From Phytophthora colocasiae (taxonomy: Eukaryota; Oomycota; Peronosporomycetes; Peronosporales; Peronosporaceae), in contig JAGKQI010000041.1 of assembly GCA_018806915.1 (NCBI GenBank), forward strand, positions 62,001-126,000: a DNA stretch of 64,000 nucleotides, in the 5' to 3' direction. Within the stretch, counting starts at the first letter, position 1. Each line of letters starts with the position of its first letter. This document shows, one piece after another, positions 42,006 through 52,678 of this stretch. Under the pieces are notes generated by a model, which was not told the origin of the DNA, searched no databases, and saw nothing but the letters and a program-made list of their open reading frames with translations. The position numbers and the translations under genes are program-made.

Positions 42006-42743
42006 TCACTCCTCGATCTCTTCCTCGCTTGCCGCACTCTCCTCACTCTCCTCGCTCTCGTCCTCAATCTCGTCATCGCTGAACTCACTCTCAGCACGTT
42101 CTTCCTCGAGTTCTTCGACTACAGCCCCATCCAGACTTACAGCTCCATCCTTCGTAGCCTGGCTAGATCGAGCACAAACCTTGGGCCGCTTGGGATGACG
42201 CTGGTGATTGTGCTGATACAACGCGCTTCGCTTTTTAAGTTTTCGGTTGCAACGAACGCACCGACCACCACGATTGTCGGCCCCCTCACGTCTAGATTTA
42301 GCATTGGCTTTGTCCGGATTCTTGGAGCAATACCTATGGTGGTTGCTGAGATGGCGCTTCGACATGCATTTCAGCTCGCAATCCTTGCACATATAGGAGC
42401 TGAATGCAACAGCCTCCGTAGCGTCAGGCTTTTGCTTGATCCCTCGAACGCGTACGTAACAGTGCAGCCGAATATTTTCTTCTTCATATTCGGCTCCAGC
42501 ATGCACTAAATATCCACGGAAAAGAAGGAAACCCCCGGGCTCTAGCTGCACTTGGGTGCACTTTTCGCTCTCGACTTGCTTGCCGAAGCTGGCGGGGTAG
42601 ACGTAGAAATACGTCTTTTTAGTCAGCGCCACAACTACAGACGATTGCACGGTGTTGGTCTCTGGGATTGCCTTGTTAGTTTCAAAGGAAGGGAAATCCT
42701 TGTGTACTCCCTCACCGGTAGCCTTCGTTTCAGAAGAAAGCCC
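42006..42743 (-). pseudogene. 2OG-Fe(II) oxygenase-like domain with two zinc fingers
   Basis: The open frame is 246 codons without a convincing ATG at its 5' end. It shows an HxD iron-ligand motif (GVHKDFPSFE) and the distal half of a 2-oxoglutarate oxygenase fold (LEPGGFLLFRGYLVHAGAEYEEENIRLHCYV), with the second iron His in VHAG. Two zinc-finger units follow: CKDC...HLSNHHRYC (C2HC) and CVRCNRKLKKRSALYQHNHQRH (C2H2). A highly acidic tail closes the protein. The upstream continuation (TEQEVQKLYGSRPEGFLL) is in another frame, so the gene is broken or spliced near 42735. The function is not known to me; a DNA- or chromatin-directed oxygenase is a guess. It lies beside a MULE and may be transposon cargo. 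Confidence 0.5.
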
Positions 42744-42850
42744 TCAGGGCGGGATCCATAGAGCTTTTGAACTTCTTGTTCGGTCGTCTTGCTGCTATCG
42801 GGCGTCGTGTTGCTTAAGGTAAGCGTACTCCTGCTCGCGGCCTCCTGCTG

Positions 42851-43225
42851 CTAATGACGGCGGCCTACTGCTGGTTGCGCTCGACCTCCTGATCCTAGTG
42901 GCATCCTGCAGCAACGCGGCACTTGGGTTCGACGGGCTGCTTCGGCTCCACGCGCTGCACGTGCTGTTCGGCCTCCACAGACTGCTTGGGCTCCATGGGC
43001 GGCTTTGGCTACACGGGCTGCACGCACAGATGGGGGTAACGTGGTGCACGCACTGCTTGGCGTGGGCTCCCTGCTTGGCGTGCTGCTTTGTGTGTGTTGT
43101 CGCCGGCCGCCTTCTAAACTAGGCGGAGCAGCGGTGTGCGATTTTGATTTGGGCCCAAATGAATTTTTGATTGCGTACTCAACGCGTTTTGACGACGTAC
43201 TCTTCTCTCCATTTTGGGGTGCCAT
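42851..43225 (-). CDS. Unrecognised N-terminal frame upstream of the oxygenase
   Basis: From the ATG at 43225 the frame encodes MAPQNGEKSTSSKRVEY, then a basic, Ser/Pro- and later Ala/Arg-rich low-complexity region. It may be the first exon or frameshifted 5' part of the oxygenase/zinc-finger gene on the same strand. I cannot connect them with a clear intron. Low confidence. Confidence 0.25.
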   Translation of the reverse strand: MAPQNGEKSTSSKRVEYAIKNSFGPKSKSHTAAPPSLEGGRRQHTQSSTPSREPTPSSACTTLPPSVRAARVAKAAHGAQAVCGGRTARAARGAEAARRTQVPRCCRMPLGSGGRAQPAVGRRH

Positions 43226-43472
43226 GTTGAAATGACTAGAGAACTTTAGTTTTCGGAGCTGGTCCTGGAACTGGAATAAGTCGGAGTTGTTCCAAGGCGG
43301 TGTTCTAAGCGCACAAAGATGAACTGTAGTAGTCGGAGTAAATTTAATGGAATTAATTTTAAGTTCCACGGTACCATCTATTTGAAATCAGGGCACACAT
43401 CAGAACGCGTGAAAAGAAAATGCATTTGTACGCTACTCAAGACGAGTTACGCTGCTCAAGACGAGTTACAAC

Positions 43473-43564
43473 TCATTTTTTGCTGCGGATGGAGGCTATG
43501 AAGTGCTTCTTTAGCTGAAGTTCGACGTACCGACTTTCGGGCTCTACATCCTTGCCCAGGACAT
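43473..43564 (-). pseudogene. 3' end of a host gene split by the 14-kb element
   Basis: When the element and one ACAT copy are removed, the minus-strand reading VAITDRVKDV from 57.8 kb continues here as LGKDVEPESRYVELQLKKHF to a stop at 43473-43475. The coding continuity supports the element boundaries. The product is unrecognised. Confidence 0.55.
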
Positions 43565-43756
43565 TGTGGTGAAGTGGATTTGTGGTAAAGTGGATTCAAA
43601 TCAAACCGGATACAACGCAGAACGACCACGATGATGGGTGACGTGCGACAGTGATGCTACGATAAGGACAGGTCCCTGGAACTGGATACCTATTCTAGGG
43701 CGGACCCTAAGTTAGGACCCACTTGGCCTAGCTTACCTACGTTCGGATCCCACAGT

Positions 43757-43945
43757 TCTAAGTGCGGATCCGGTGATCCTAAGTGCGGATCCGGCAATCC
43801 TTAAGTGCGGATCCAGCAGTCCTAAGTGCGGATCCGGCAGTCCTTAAGTGCGGATCCGGCAGTCTTAAGTGCGGATCCGGCAGTCCTTAGGTGCGGATCC
43901 GGCAGTCTTAAGTGCGGATCCCGCGGTCCTAAGTGCGGATCCTTC
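43757..43945. repeat. Array A in 5' LTR: about nine 21-22-bp units
   Basis: Units follow TAAGTGCGGATCCGGCAGTC with small changes; each contains one GGATCC. The 3' LTR carries the same nine-unit set at 55566-55755 with minor differences. Confidence 0.9.
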
Positions 43946-44795
43946 GAACCCCCAGATCCAGAGATCCAGATCCAAGACCCTCGGATCCCGAAGCCGGATC
44001 CCCAAGATCCAAGATCCCGAGATCCAGATCCAGGATCCTCGGATCCCGAAGCCGGATCTCGAGGCCGGATCCCCAAGATCCAAGATCCTCGGATCCTGAA
44101 GCCGGATCCCTAAGATCCAAGATCCCAAGATCCAGATCCAAGATCCTCGGATCCTGAAGCCGGATCCCCAAGATCCAAGATCCCGAGATCCAGATCCAGG
44201 ATCCTCGGATCCCGAAGCCGGATCTCGAGGCCGGATCCCCAAGATCCAAGATCCTCGGATCCTGAAGCCGGATCCCTAAGATCCAAGATCCCAAGATCCA
44301 GATCCAAGATCCTCGGATCCTGAAGCCGGATCCCCAAGATCCAAGATCCCGAGATCCAGATCCAGGATCCTCGGATCCTGAAGCCGGATCCCTAAGATCC
44401 AAGATCCCAAGATCCAGATCCAAGATCCTCGGATCCTGAAGCCGGATCCCCAAGATCCAAGATCCCAAGATCCAGATCCAGGATCCTCGGATCCCGAAGC
44501 CGGATCCCCAAGATCCAAGATCCCGAGATCCAGATGGCGGATCCCCAAGATCCAAGATCCAAGATCCAGATCCAAGATCCCGAGATCCAGATGGCGGATC
44601 CCCAAGATCCAAGATCCAAGATCCTCGGATCCAGATGCCGGATCCCCAAGATCCAAGATCCCGAGATCCAGATGCCGGATCCCCAAGATCCAAGATCCAG
44701 AGATCCAGATCCAGGATCCTCGGATCCTGAAGTCGGATCCTTGGATCCTGAAGCTGGATCCTCGGATCTGAACTCGGATCCTCAAGATCCAAGAC
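43945..44795. repeat. Array B in 5' LTR: GATCC-dense composite repeat
   Basis: Higher-order units of about 58 bp are built from short blocks such as AAGATCC, GAGATCCAGATCC, CTCGGATCC and GAAGCCGGATCC. Seven to eight GATC sites occur per unit. The last part changes to CAGATGGCGGATCC-type blocks. Because 58 is not a multiple of three and the unit lacks stops, long meaningless frames open on both strands. Confidence 0.92.
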
Positions 44796-45504
44796 ATCGA
44801 CATAGTGGAGAAGTTGCAGGAGAGCCAGCATGATCTAAGATAGAGATTTGCGATGGGCAAGATAGGGTACAGGATGAGGAACTGGATAACCATAAATCAG
44901 AGAGTCGAATTTACCTTCTAGTGCGCAAGTGGTTTTCTTCAGGACCTAAGACAAGGGAAGAGGATAGTGTATTGGCCTCCCCTTAGTCTTCCTGCAAGTT
45001 TCTTCGCCTACCTAGCTACAGCTAAGACCGGATCCCTGATTTGGCCGGCTTACCTTACGCTAGTGAAGACCCCGGATCCAACGGTGTTGATTGCTTAACC
45101 GCAGGATCCCTCGACCTCTCAACACCCTCAAGACCAACCGCTTCAGGAGGCGGCAAGCAAGACAGTAAAGGAAAGGAAAAGGAACCCCACAGCCACCAAG
45201 GCAACCCCGGATCTAAGGATCCACAAGATCTTCGAGTCCAAGACCAAGATCCCCCCAACCAGGACCTGTGTGCAGGAATACCCACGCAAGTCCAACCTCC
45301 CAAGTCCCCGCCAAGGACGTTCAAGCCCTCACGCCTGTGTACAGTCTCCCGTTCCTGAGAGAGCAGATCCCGCCCACTGACGGGTACACAAGGTGAGCCT
45401 CAGCAACCCCACGGTTATCGGAGTACCCCCTCCGTTAGTCAGTGTCTGGGCGCCGTGTGTGAACGTTGGATCCCTGCTCATTCCAGCGGATCCACTACAC
45501 CACA

Positions 45505-47503
45505 ATGGTGCGCGTGCCCGGATCTTTTGGGGACGGCGGACCGTGAGTCCGAAGAGACTGTACAAGTGAAGGAAGAACCGGGAGAAGAAGTGCCGACGGT
45601 CGTTGGATCGCCGTCAGCACCGCTGAACGCTAGATCCACGGATCGGCGGAGCCCTGGGAGGAGCTCTGTCGACAGGAAGGAGGCGAGTCTGGTAACAGAC
45701 TCGGAAGAAAAACCTCCCCCTCCTCCCCAGGTCCCTTCGGGGACCCCCGCGGATCGGAACGCGAGTTCTGATCCGCCGGGTGGGGATTCAGCGGCGAAAG
45801 CTGTTGGATCTTCATCCACCACCACCACCGCGCAGATCTCAGGTGGTAAAACGTCGAAGAAGAAGACGAAGACTGCGCGGAAGAAGCTGAAGGCACCAGG
45901 ATCTGATGTCGACGAGAAGCCGGTGGTGAAATCGGAGTGGTCGTCGACCCAGCTGGAGGCTTCGTATCGCCGGATCGCGCTCGAGGACTTCCTCCGGGAA
46001 GACCCTGTGATGAGGATCCTACAACCCCAGTTGGTTGGATCCCTCACCGGCCCGATCGCGGCACCGGCTCAGTCTACGAACAGTTTGGACTGCGCTTTGG
46101 ATCTCCTACGCCTGCTCGAGGAAGCGGGTTTTGCTGCGGGTGCTTTCGACGGAGATACCCTTTTCCGCTTGGATCACGACAGGATCCGTATCGCAGCGGC
46201 CTCGCTCTTCCAGCCGACTGAAGCCCCTCGTCGGTGAGCGACGAGTGATCCGAGATCCGATGTCCAAGCTGGCGCAGTCCCCAGAGTACCAGACAGGATC
46301 CTCGCGATACGCTTCGGCGGAGTCCGAAGCAGGATCCGACAGCTCGTCGGAACCCCGACGTATGGCACTCGGCCCTACAGGTGCTGCGATGTTGGCAGCC
46401 CGTATGCCAACTGATGTCCCGGATGCCAAGCCAGCGCGAACGCGGGACACCTCGCGTGATCAACCCCGTGCCATGGATCCGCCGCATGCATCCACCAAGG
46501 GACTGCAAGCCTACTTCCAATCAGCCATGGACAAGTTCTTGAAGGAGCGGCAGATGACTACGGTCCCAAGAGCCACGACGCGCGCTTCGGATCCTGTATA
46601 TCGGGACGTCGAGATGGAGTCAGTAGGATCACACCCCGAGAACTGGGAGTATGACCCTGACGACCTTGACGGATTGGCTCTCCGGCGTACGGCGACGACC
46701 ACTGCTGCATCCGTTACGGCAGGATCCAGCACAATTCAACGGATCCGGATTTCTGCAATATCGGACCTGAAGGAGTTCACGGGCAAGGAGCACGACGAGG
46801 AACGAGCAAGATCATGGATTAGTAAAGTCAAGTCAGCCTTCACGAGAGATCAAGCATCGGATGAAGAAAAGTGCCTTACCTTCGGAGATCTCCTCACAGG
46901 TCCAGCGCGAAACTGGTACAGACAACTCAGTCGATCCACAAGGCTGAAGTGGAGTGATCTGCTGAAAGCCTTCCAGACGCAGTACTGCGGCCTCGAGTCT
47001 CGGTGGCGTGGCAATACTACCACGCCCGCAAGAGATCCGATGAGTCGCCACTGGAATACCTGTACCGGTTGAACGTAGCAGGTCTTCGTGCGAGAGTGAT
47101 GATCAAGGATGGAGATGCCAAAGCTCGCCGCGAGCACGTCGAACACTTCATCGAGACGCTCGGGGATGCGGATCTGGCAGACCAACTGACATTACTCCGA
47201 CTTGCGGACGCGGATCAACTCGAAGACGTACTGCGGGCCCGAGATCGCGCGAGATCCAGACAGAAGAAGCCGTCGTCGGGATCCAGCAAGTTCCGGCCGA
47301 AGACCACGACGGCCCCACAGCCAACCGGTCCAACGCGTGCGATCCGTTCCATGCAAGTTGTAGAATCGGAGGGATCCGACTCCGAGGACTCCGGATCCGA
47401 CGGTGAGCTTCGCAGAGCATACGTAGCAGCTTCGAGTGAAAGACCGATTACCCCGACGACAGCCGGATCGACAGAGACCAAGACAGGAACTTCCGGATCC
47501 TAA
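45505..47503 (+). pseudogene. Gag of the 14-kb element, frameshifted
   Basis: The first ATG after the 5' LTR (45505) gives MVRVPGSFGD. An apparent extra G near 45534 shifts into the long frame (RESEETVQVKEEPGEEV...). A Lys-rich segment (KTSKKKTKTARKKLK) and conserved helices (LEASYRRIALEDFLRED) follow. The frame shifts again near 46215 and near 47000. The retrotransposon-gag core reads ISDLKEFTGKEHDEERARSW, then RNWYRQLSRSTRLKWSDLLKAF and SPLEYLYRLN. Ser/Asp-rich spacer sequence full of GGATCC (GS, DP and RI dipeptides) ends this part at 47503. Gag would form the particle. Confidence 0.78.
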
Positions 47504-47539
47504 GAAGGATCCGGATCCAACCAAGCCAGCTCGGATCCA

Positions 47540-47821
47540 GTGCCACAAGATCGTCGACCACGTTTCTCCAACGAAGGACAGCGCTGCTCGCACTGCGGAT
47601 CCAGGAAACATTCGGATCTTGGCTGCTGGAAGCGTCTCACCTGCCAGAAGTGCGGCAAGAGGGGTCATCCGTCGGATCGCTGCTTCTTCGTATGTCGCGG
47701 CTGCGGAGAACTTCACGATCACGGCAAGTGCCAGATGGAGGAGTTCTACAACCTCATCCGACAGTGGTTCGATCCAAGTAAGCACATGCTTCCAGAAGCT
47801 GCCGAGAAGATGTTAAACTAG
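47540..47821 (+). pseudogene. Gag zinc-knuckle region of the 14-kb element
   Basis: Reads CSHCGSRKHSDLGC, CQKCGKRGHPSDRC and CRGCGELHDHGKC in series: three CCHC-type knuckles that should bind nucleic acid. The region then ends PSKHMLPEAAEKMLN and a stop at 47819-47821. It is separated from Gag by a frame change near 47505. Confidence 0.82.
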
Positions 47822-48140
47822 AACGCTCGCCGGGTTTGAATCCGGTACGAGACGAGCGTTCAACGTCTTACATCTATGCATGTATGTGAACAAAGAAGGC
47901 CATGGATCAAGTTAGCAACAAGCGAACGGATCTATTGGATAATACATGTGAACTTCATGGGAAACGTACGGCTAGAGTTGCAAGCTTCCGCTCTACAGAC
48001 GATGAATACCAGAGATCCGAGATCGCCATGTCCTTGGATCTCATGCCTGGAGAGTCACGCGGTACTGGAAGTACCATGTCCCCAGCAAACACTTCAAGCA
48101 GGCCAAGGCAACGTGCAAGATCAACAATGCCAAGTCCACC

Positions 48141-48848
48141 GTGCTTCTTGACTCGGGATCCGAGGTGTCGATCATCGATGCCGCCTTTGCTCGTAAGGTT
48201 GGATCCCAGATCGACACTAGTCAAACACAAGAATGCCTCGGAATTGGTGAGCAGCTGTACATTGCAGCAGGCAAAACAAGGATCAAGGTTACCTTGGCTG
48301 GATACTTGGTATACTTCTGCGATGTCTGGGTCGGAGAGGATCTTCCACCCGACTGCGACGCGATCCTCGGTATGGACTTCATGGTACCAGCCGGGATCCG
48401 ACTCGACTTGGGCGACGGATCCGTGTGCTTGCATGACGAGATCCGTGTGCGCCTCCATGGACGACGGCAGATCTTCAGCGGCCGGGCCCGCCCGCTACTC
48501 CTCCAGGAAGGCATACGGCTGGAACCCGGCGAGATCTTCGAGCATCCGGATCGGATCCATCTCAAGGAGTACGAGAAGCTGTGGCTACGCAGAGGCAAGC
48601 AATGGGTACCAACGTTAGCTCAAGGTCCAGGCAAGATCCGCTATCTACAACTTACCAATGTCGGTGAGAAAGCGGTCTCCCTCAACCACAATGAGGAGAT
48701 CGGCATGTGGCTGGCCGGGGATCACGTTCCTCGCACCCCGGGCTTCATTTCCGTCGGATCGGCGCTACAACGAGTGGCAGAACCTTGCCATGAGCGCCAC
48801 GACGGAGATCCCGCCGCCACCGCGTCCGAAGGAGCCTTGGGAGCTTGA
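48141..48848 (+). CDS. Aspartic protease region of the 14-kb element
   Basis: The retropepsin motif VLLDSGSEVSIIDAAFARKV opens the frame, and AILGMDFMVPAGIRLDLG is the second conserved retropepsin segment. A downstream domain (EPGEIFEHPDRIHLKEYEKLWLRRGKQWVPT) follows. Proteins of this kind are often annotated as eukaryotic/viral aspartic protease in oomycetes. The codon at the start is not ATG, so this should be expressed as part of a polyprotein by frameshifting from Gag. Pol begins in an overlapping frame at 48658. Confidence 0.82.
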   Translation: MLLDSGSEVSIIDAAFARKVGSQIDTSQTQECLGIGEQLYIAAGKTRIKVTLAGYLVYFCDVWVGEDLPPDCDAILGMDFMVPAGIRLDLGDGSVCLHDEIRVRLHGRRQIFSGRARPLLLQEGIRLEPGEIFEHPDRIHLKEYEKLWLRRGKQWVPTLAQGPGKIRYLQLTNVGEKAVSLNHNEEIGMWLAGDHVPRTPGFISVGSALQRVAEPCHERHDGDPAATASEGALGA

Positions 48849-51800
48849 GCCGGCGGTGGATCGGCCGAAGTACGCAGAGCCGAGAGGGATCCTCAAGCGC
48901 CCTGTCCACACCGCTGTCGTATCACCCTGCCCCGGCTCGCCACCTACGTCGGACCGGATCCTTGAAGGAACGGACGACTGGCGAGACAGGATCCAGTCCG
49001 ACGGATCCGATCCGACGACGTCTAGGCTCCAAGCGCACCGCCGTGTCCGATTTGGACCAGAGGCCGCAAAGGATGCTGCGCCAGACTCGTCGGATCGAGG
49101 GGCGTCCTCACACGGCCGGATCCGAGATCCACAGGCTCAAGGATCCTCCGGATCCTCTTCAGCTTGTCTGATTGAAGATCCGGCAACATGTACTGTCTCT
49201 GACCAGAGACTGGACGCCACCGTTGAGGATCGGCAGCACGTCCGTGCGACGGGCGACGACCATCACTCCGACAAATCAGTCGGAGATGACGTTTTGGGGC
49301 GCCCTGGGGCGAATATGAATGCCCCGCTGCTGAGGTCGGTATGGACATGCAGCGCGAGGCGAGGCGCGTCTAACGAGCCATCGCATGCCTCAAACGGAGC
49401 CCTAGAAGCCGAAGGGCTCATGTCGACGCGCCTCCTTGAAGATCCGGAGGGCTGCCCTGTCTCTGCGCAGAGCCGGGACAATGAGCTCGAAGGGTCGCCC
49501 CGTAATCATGAGACAGGTGACCATTATTCAGGTGGCACAGTCGGATCCAAGCTTTCGGGGTGCCCTGAAGCTCACAGGAATGCCCCGGAGCTCGGGGAGC
49601 GCTCATTATACGCGCCTGCTCAAGACGTTTCCAATGAGGTGCCCCACGCCCCACACCGACGCCTACAAGCAAAGTCGGATCCCAACCTGACACAGGTTGA
49701 AGATCGGTGTCGCGTATGCGACAGGGGTCAAGGACGGGGCAGGCCTGAACGGTCGTCTGATTCCGCACTTAGTGGGGATCTGAGCCCCTCATATTCACAC
49801 GAATACGAGCGAGCGGCGGGGGCGACCAGCGGGAAGGGCGCCGTCGATTGCAAGACACCCAGGGCGATCTACGCGTGTACCAAGGGTGCTACGGATGCGC
49901 CTCCGCAAGACGAAGATGATGGTGCGCGCCAAGGCAAGATTGAAGACTCAGGGGCGCCAGGGGATCCGGATCAAGGCGCTACGGCACAAGAAGAGCTGGA
50001 CCAAGGGGCGGTGACGTACGTGGACGCGGCGAAGACCCCAGAAGACGATCCGAGAACTGGACGTGGTGCGCCGGAGGGTGATCCTGCTGTTGGATCCAGC
50101 TTGGAAGCAGGGAGCGACGTCGGAAGACCTGCCGAGGGAGGTGCCGCTCGTGGACCGGATCCGGCCACAAGAAGGCTGGATCCTGGTAGCCATGTAACAG
50201 CCAGTGATCCGCCCAGAGTGGGGACAAGTGAGGATCCGTCACCGGCGTCAGGACATGGAGATCACAAGTTCGCCTCAGACAAGGATCTCGTGGTTGGATC
50301 CCGACCGGATCTCGTGGCTGAGTCCCAGCCGGATCTCGAGGTTGGTGCCCGGCCGGATCCTGGATCCGCAGAAGATCACGCCGACGATGGAGTGTTTGTC
50401 CACGAGAATGGCGGATACTACGCGGAGGATCTCGAGAAGGAAATGGCGGTGTTGCCAGAGGTTGTGACGGCGACGGTCGAAGTGAAGATCGAGGATCTCC
50501 AAGTGGGGGATCCAGCCTCCAACACACCTGAGGAGATCCAACGATTGGCGAATGAGATCTGGAAATACAAGCACTTGTTAATTGGGAAGGGTAATGCCCT
50601 GCCCCCTCCTGCCGTGGGTGCGATCTGCGATATTGACGTGGGAGACGCGAAGCCCATTGCCCAGCGAGTGCGTAAGGTGGCGCCGCAGTATCGCGAGAAG
50701 CTCTCGGATCTGATCAAGGGATTGTTGCAAGCGAAGATCATCCAAGTCTCTACGTCACCATGGGCCTCGCCAATTGTCGTGATCATCAAGAAGAACGGCG
50801 TTGATATCAGGCTCTGCATCGACTACAGGCTGGTGAATAGCTTGACGAGGCTGATGGTATATCCTATGCCTCTCATCAATGATCTACTGGAGGATCTCGA
50901 CGCCGTGTTGTGGTACTGTTCTCTCGATATGGCCAGTGGTTTCTGGGTCGTCTCTATGACGGATCGCGCAAGGGCCATCTCGGCATTTATCACTCCGTTT
51001 GGACTGTTTGAGTGGAATCGGATGCCGTTTGGTCTCAAGAATGCCCCGCAGATCTACCAGCGTTTGTTGGACAACGCCCTCTATGGGTTCCTACGGATCC
51101 CGCCCACGGCCGGATCCGGATCCGCGTTGGATCTCTTCCGAGATGGGATCCCGGAGAGGAACGGTGAACATTCTGTACTTGGACGAAGATCGTACATCGA
51201 CGACATCTTAGTGACTGCCGGATCCTGGGATCACCTGTGTGAGCGAGTGCATTTACTGCTGGAAGCCTGTGACAAGTGGAACTTGTCGATCAGCGTGGCC
51301 AAGAGTTTCTGGGGTCTGAAGAAGGTCGATTACCTGGGACACCGAGTGTCTAGCGAAGGACTAGAGGCACATCCGAAGGACCGAGAAGCGCTGGTGGGTC
51401 TTGCGTTCCCGAGATCGCTGCGCGCTATGCAATCTTTCCTGGGTAGCCTAAACTACTACGCTCGATTCATCGAGGACATGGCGGTCTACGCGTCGGTACT
51501 CTACGAACTGAGGGAGGTCGACTTCGCGGAGTTGAGGTCCAGCCGCAAGATCCTGCAGCCAACCGACTCTGTGATCAAGGATCCTGAGGACCCGTCGAGC
51601 CCGAGAGATCCGGATGAGAAGTGGATCCGTGCTTCAGCCGCCTTCGAGGCCCTGAAGAGGAAGATCGCTATGACTCCTACGCTTCGGCATTTCGATCCCG
51701 ACAAGCAACCGGTGGTGATTGTCTACGCCAGTGAATGGGCCATCTCAGCTTCCCTGACGCAGGATCACAATGGGATCTACATGCCGGTGATGTTCGCTAG

Positions 51801-52437
51801 CAGATCCCTGAAACCGAACGAAGTGAACTATGGGATCGTAGAGAAGGAGGTGCTGGCCTTGCTAAGGATCCTGGATCTTGGATATTCCATGTTGGTTGGA
51901 CGACGGATCCGGGTCCTAACCAGGCACTCTACCCTCCGGTGGTTGTTCCGTTCTACCGGACTACAAGGAAGGTTGGGCCAATGGGCGGCGCTGTTATCGC
52001 CTTGGGCTTTGGAGATCACGAAGTGCACGAAAGGGGAGGACGAGATCCTCGGATCCCTTGCCGCAAGTATCACCCCGAGATCCGAGGTGGATCAAGCTCT
52101 AGTGAACATCGCCCCGAGGAAAGAGCCACGCCGAGCGATCCAGATGCCAGTACCGACCGTAGGACCGGAGGAAGAGTTGTGGGTGGTTAGTTTCGACGGA
52201 TCCGCCAGGGTGAAACGTGGCGGAGGATCCTTCAGCGCGATCGTCTGGAAGTTACCTGAATGGAGGGTGATTAAGGCAGCATCTCGATACGCAGAGAACC
52301 TGACAGTCAACGAAGCAGAGTATAACGGACTTCTATTATGTTTCGAGTTACTCGAGGATCTGGCTAAGGGGCGACTTGTTATCTGCGGAGATTCCGAATC
52401 TGGTGATCCGCCAGATGCGCGGCGAGATCGACTGTAA
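48658..52437 (+). CDS. Pol of the 14-kb element: reverse transcriptase and two RNase H domains
   Basis: A 1,259-codon frame. Residues about 1-600 are a low-complexity acidic spacer encoded by GGATCC-rich DNA. Reverse transcriptase follows: QYREKLSDLIKGLL, SPWASPIVVIIKKNG, CIDYRLVNSL, FGLFEWNRMPFGLKNAPQIYQRL and catalytic YIDDILVT (about 846). The usual Ty3/gypsy RNase H is recognisable but weak (VIVYASEWAISASL; VEKEVLALLRIL). A second, archaeal/bacterial-like RNase H begins WVVSFDGSARVKRGGGSFSA with NEAEYNGLLLCFELL. Its end (LVIRQMRGEIDCKAPALTLLRQ...WNASADSLAS) lies in another frame at 52390-52560, implying a single-base shift near 52397. Extra RNase H domains of this type are known in oomycete and some plant LTR elements. 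Confidence 0.85.
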   Translation: MSVRKRSPSTTMRRSACGWPGITFLAPRASFPSDRRYNEWQNLAMSATTEIPPPPRPKEPWELEPAVDRPKYAEPRGILKRPVHTAVVSPCPGSPPTSDRILEGTDDWRDRIQSDGSDPTTSRLQAHRRVRFGPEAAKDAAPDSSDRGASSHGRIRDPQAQGSSGSSSACLIEDPATCTVSDQRLDATVEDRQHVRATGDDHHSDKSVGDDVLGRPGANMNAPLLRSVWTCSARRGASNEPSHASNGALEAEGLMSTRLLEDPEGCPVSAQSRDNELEGSPRNHETGDHYSGGTVGSKLSGCPEAHRNAPELGERSLYAPAQDVSNEVPHAPHRRLQAKSDPNLTQVEDRCRVCDRGQGRGRPERSSDSALSGDLSPSYSHEYERAAGATSGKGAVDCKTPRAIYACTKGATDAPPQDEDDGARQGKIEDSGAPGDPDQGATAQEELDQGAVTYVDAAKTPEDDPRTGRGAPEGDPAVGSSLEAGSDVGRPAEGGAARGPDPATRRLDPGSHVTASDPPRVGTSEDPSPASGHGDHKFASDKDLVVGSRPDLVAESQPDLEVGARPDPGSAEDHADDGVFVHENGGYYAEDLEKEMAVLPEVVTATVEVKIEDLQVGDPASNTPEEIQRLANEIWKYKHLLIGKGNALPPPAVGAICDIDVGDAKPIAQRVRKVAPQYREKLSDLIKGLLQAKIIQVSTSPWASPIVVIIKKNGVDIRLCIDYRLVNSLTRLMVYPMPLINDLLEDLDAVLWYCSLDMASGFWVVSMTDRARAISAFITPFGLFEWNRMPFGLKNAPQIYQRLLDNALYGFLRIPPTAGSGSALDLFRDGIPERNGEHSVLGRRSYIDDILVTAGSWDHLCERVHLLLEACDKWNLSISVAKSFWGLKKVDYLGHRVSSEGLEAHPKDREALVGLAFPRSLRAMQSFLGSLNYYARFIEDMAVYASVLYELREVDFAELRSSRKILQPTDSVIKDPEDPSSPRDPDEKWIRASAAFEALKRKIAMTPTLRHFDPDKQPVVIVYASEWAISASLTQDHNGIYMPVMFASRSLKPNEVNYGIVEKEVLALLRILDLGYSMLVGRRIRVLTRHSTLRWLFRSTGLQGRLGQWAALLSPWALEITKCTKGEDEILGSLAASITPRSEVDQALVNIAPRKEPRRAIQMPVPTVGPEEELWVVSFDGSARVKRGGGSFSAIVWKLPEWRVIKAASRYAENLTVNEAEYNGLLLCFELLEDLAKGRLVICGDSESGDPPDARRDRL

Positions 52438-52678
52438 AGCGCCGGCCCTGACGTTACTGAGACAGAAAGCGCTAATGCGGCTTCGGGATTGGCCGGATCA
52501 CGACCTGCTACATGTGAAGCGAGCGTGGAACGCAAGCGCCGACAGTTTGGCCAGTGCAGCATTGCAACGAGAGAGCGGGATCACAGTCGACCAAGGGCGG
52601 ACCACGAGGATCTCGTCACTTTGAATCAGTTGGATGAGATTCTGACCTCAGGATCCGAGGATCCGACACCACGGATCA

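Larger units (their letters stand above)
43565..45504 (+). repeat. 5' LTR, 1,940 bp
   Basis: It holds a unique leader (43565-43750), array A (about 43757-43945), array B (about 43945-44795) and a unique 3' portion of about 700 bp. The unique parts match the 3' LTR almost exactly. Confidence 0.92.

Noticed and set aside
43740..44800. CRISPR-like or satellite/centromere array
   Set aside because: The units are contiguous without spacers, and the array sits inside both LTRs of one retrotransposon with a target duplication, so it belongs to the element.
45478..46047. 189-codon minus-strand frame
   Set aside because: Antisense to Gag of the 14-kb element; its composition mirrors the GGATCC-rich sense strand.
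46074..46520. Minus-strand 148-codon frame as an extra gene of the element
   Set aside because: No domain, codon use is not gene-like, and it is fully opposite a coherent Gag frame.
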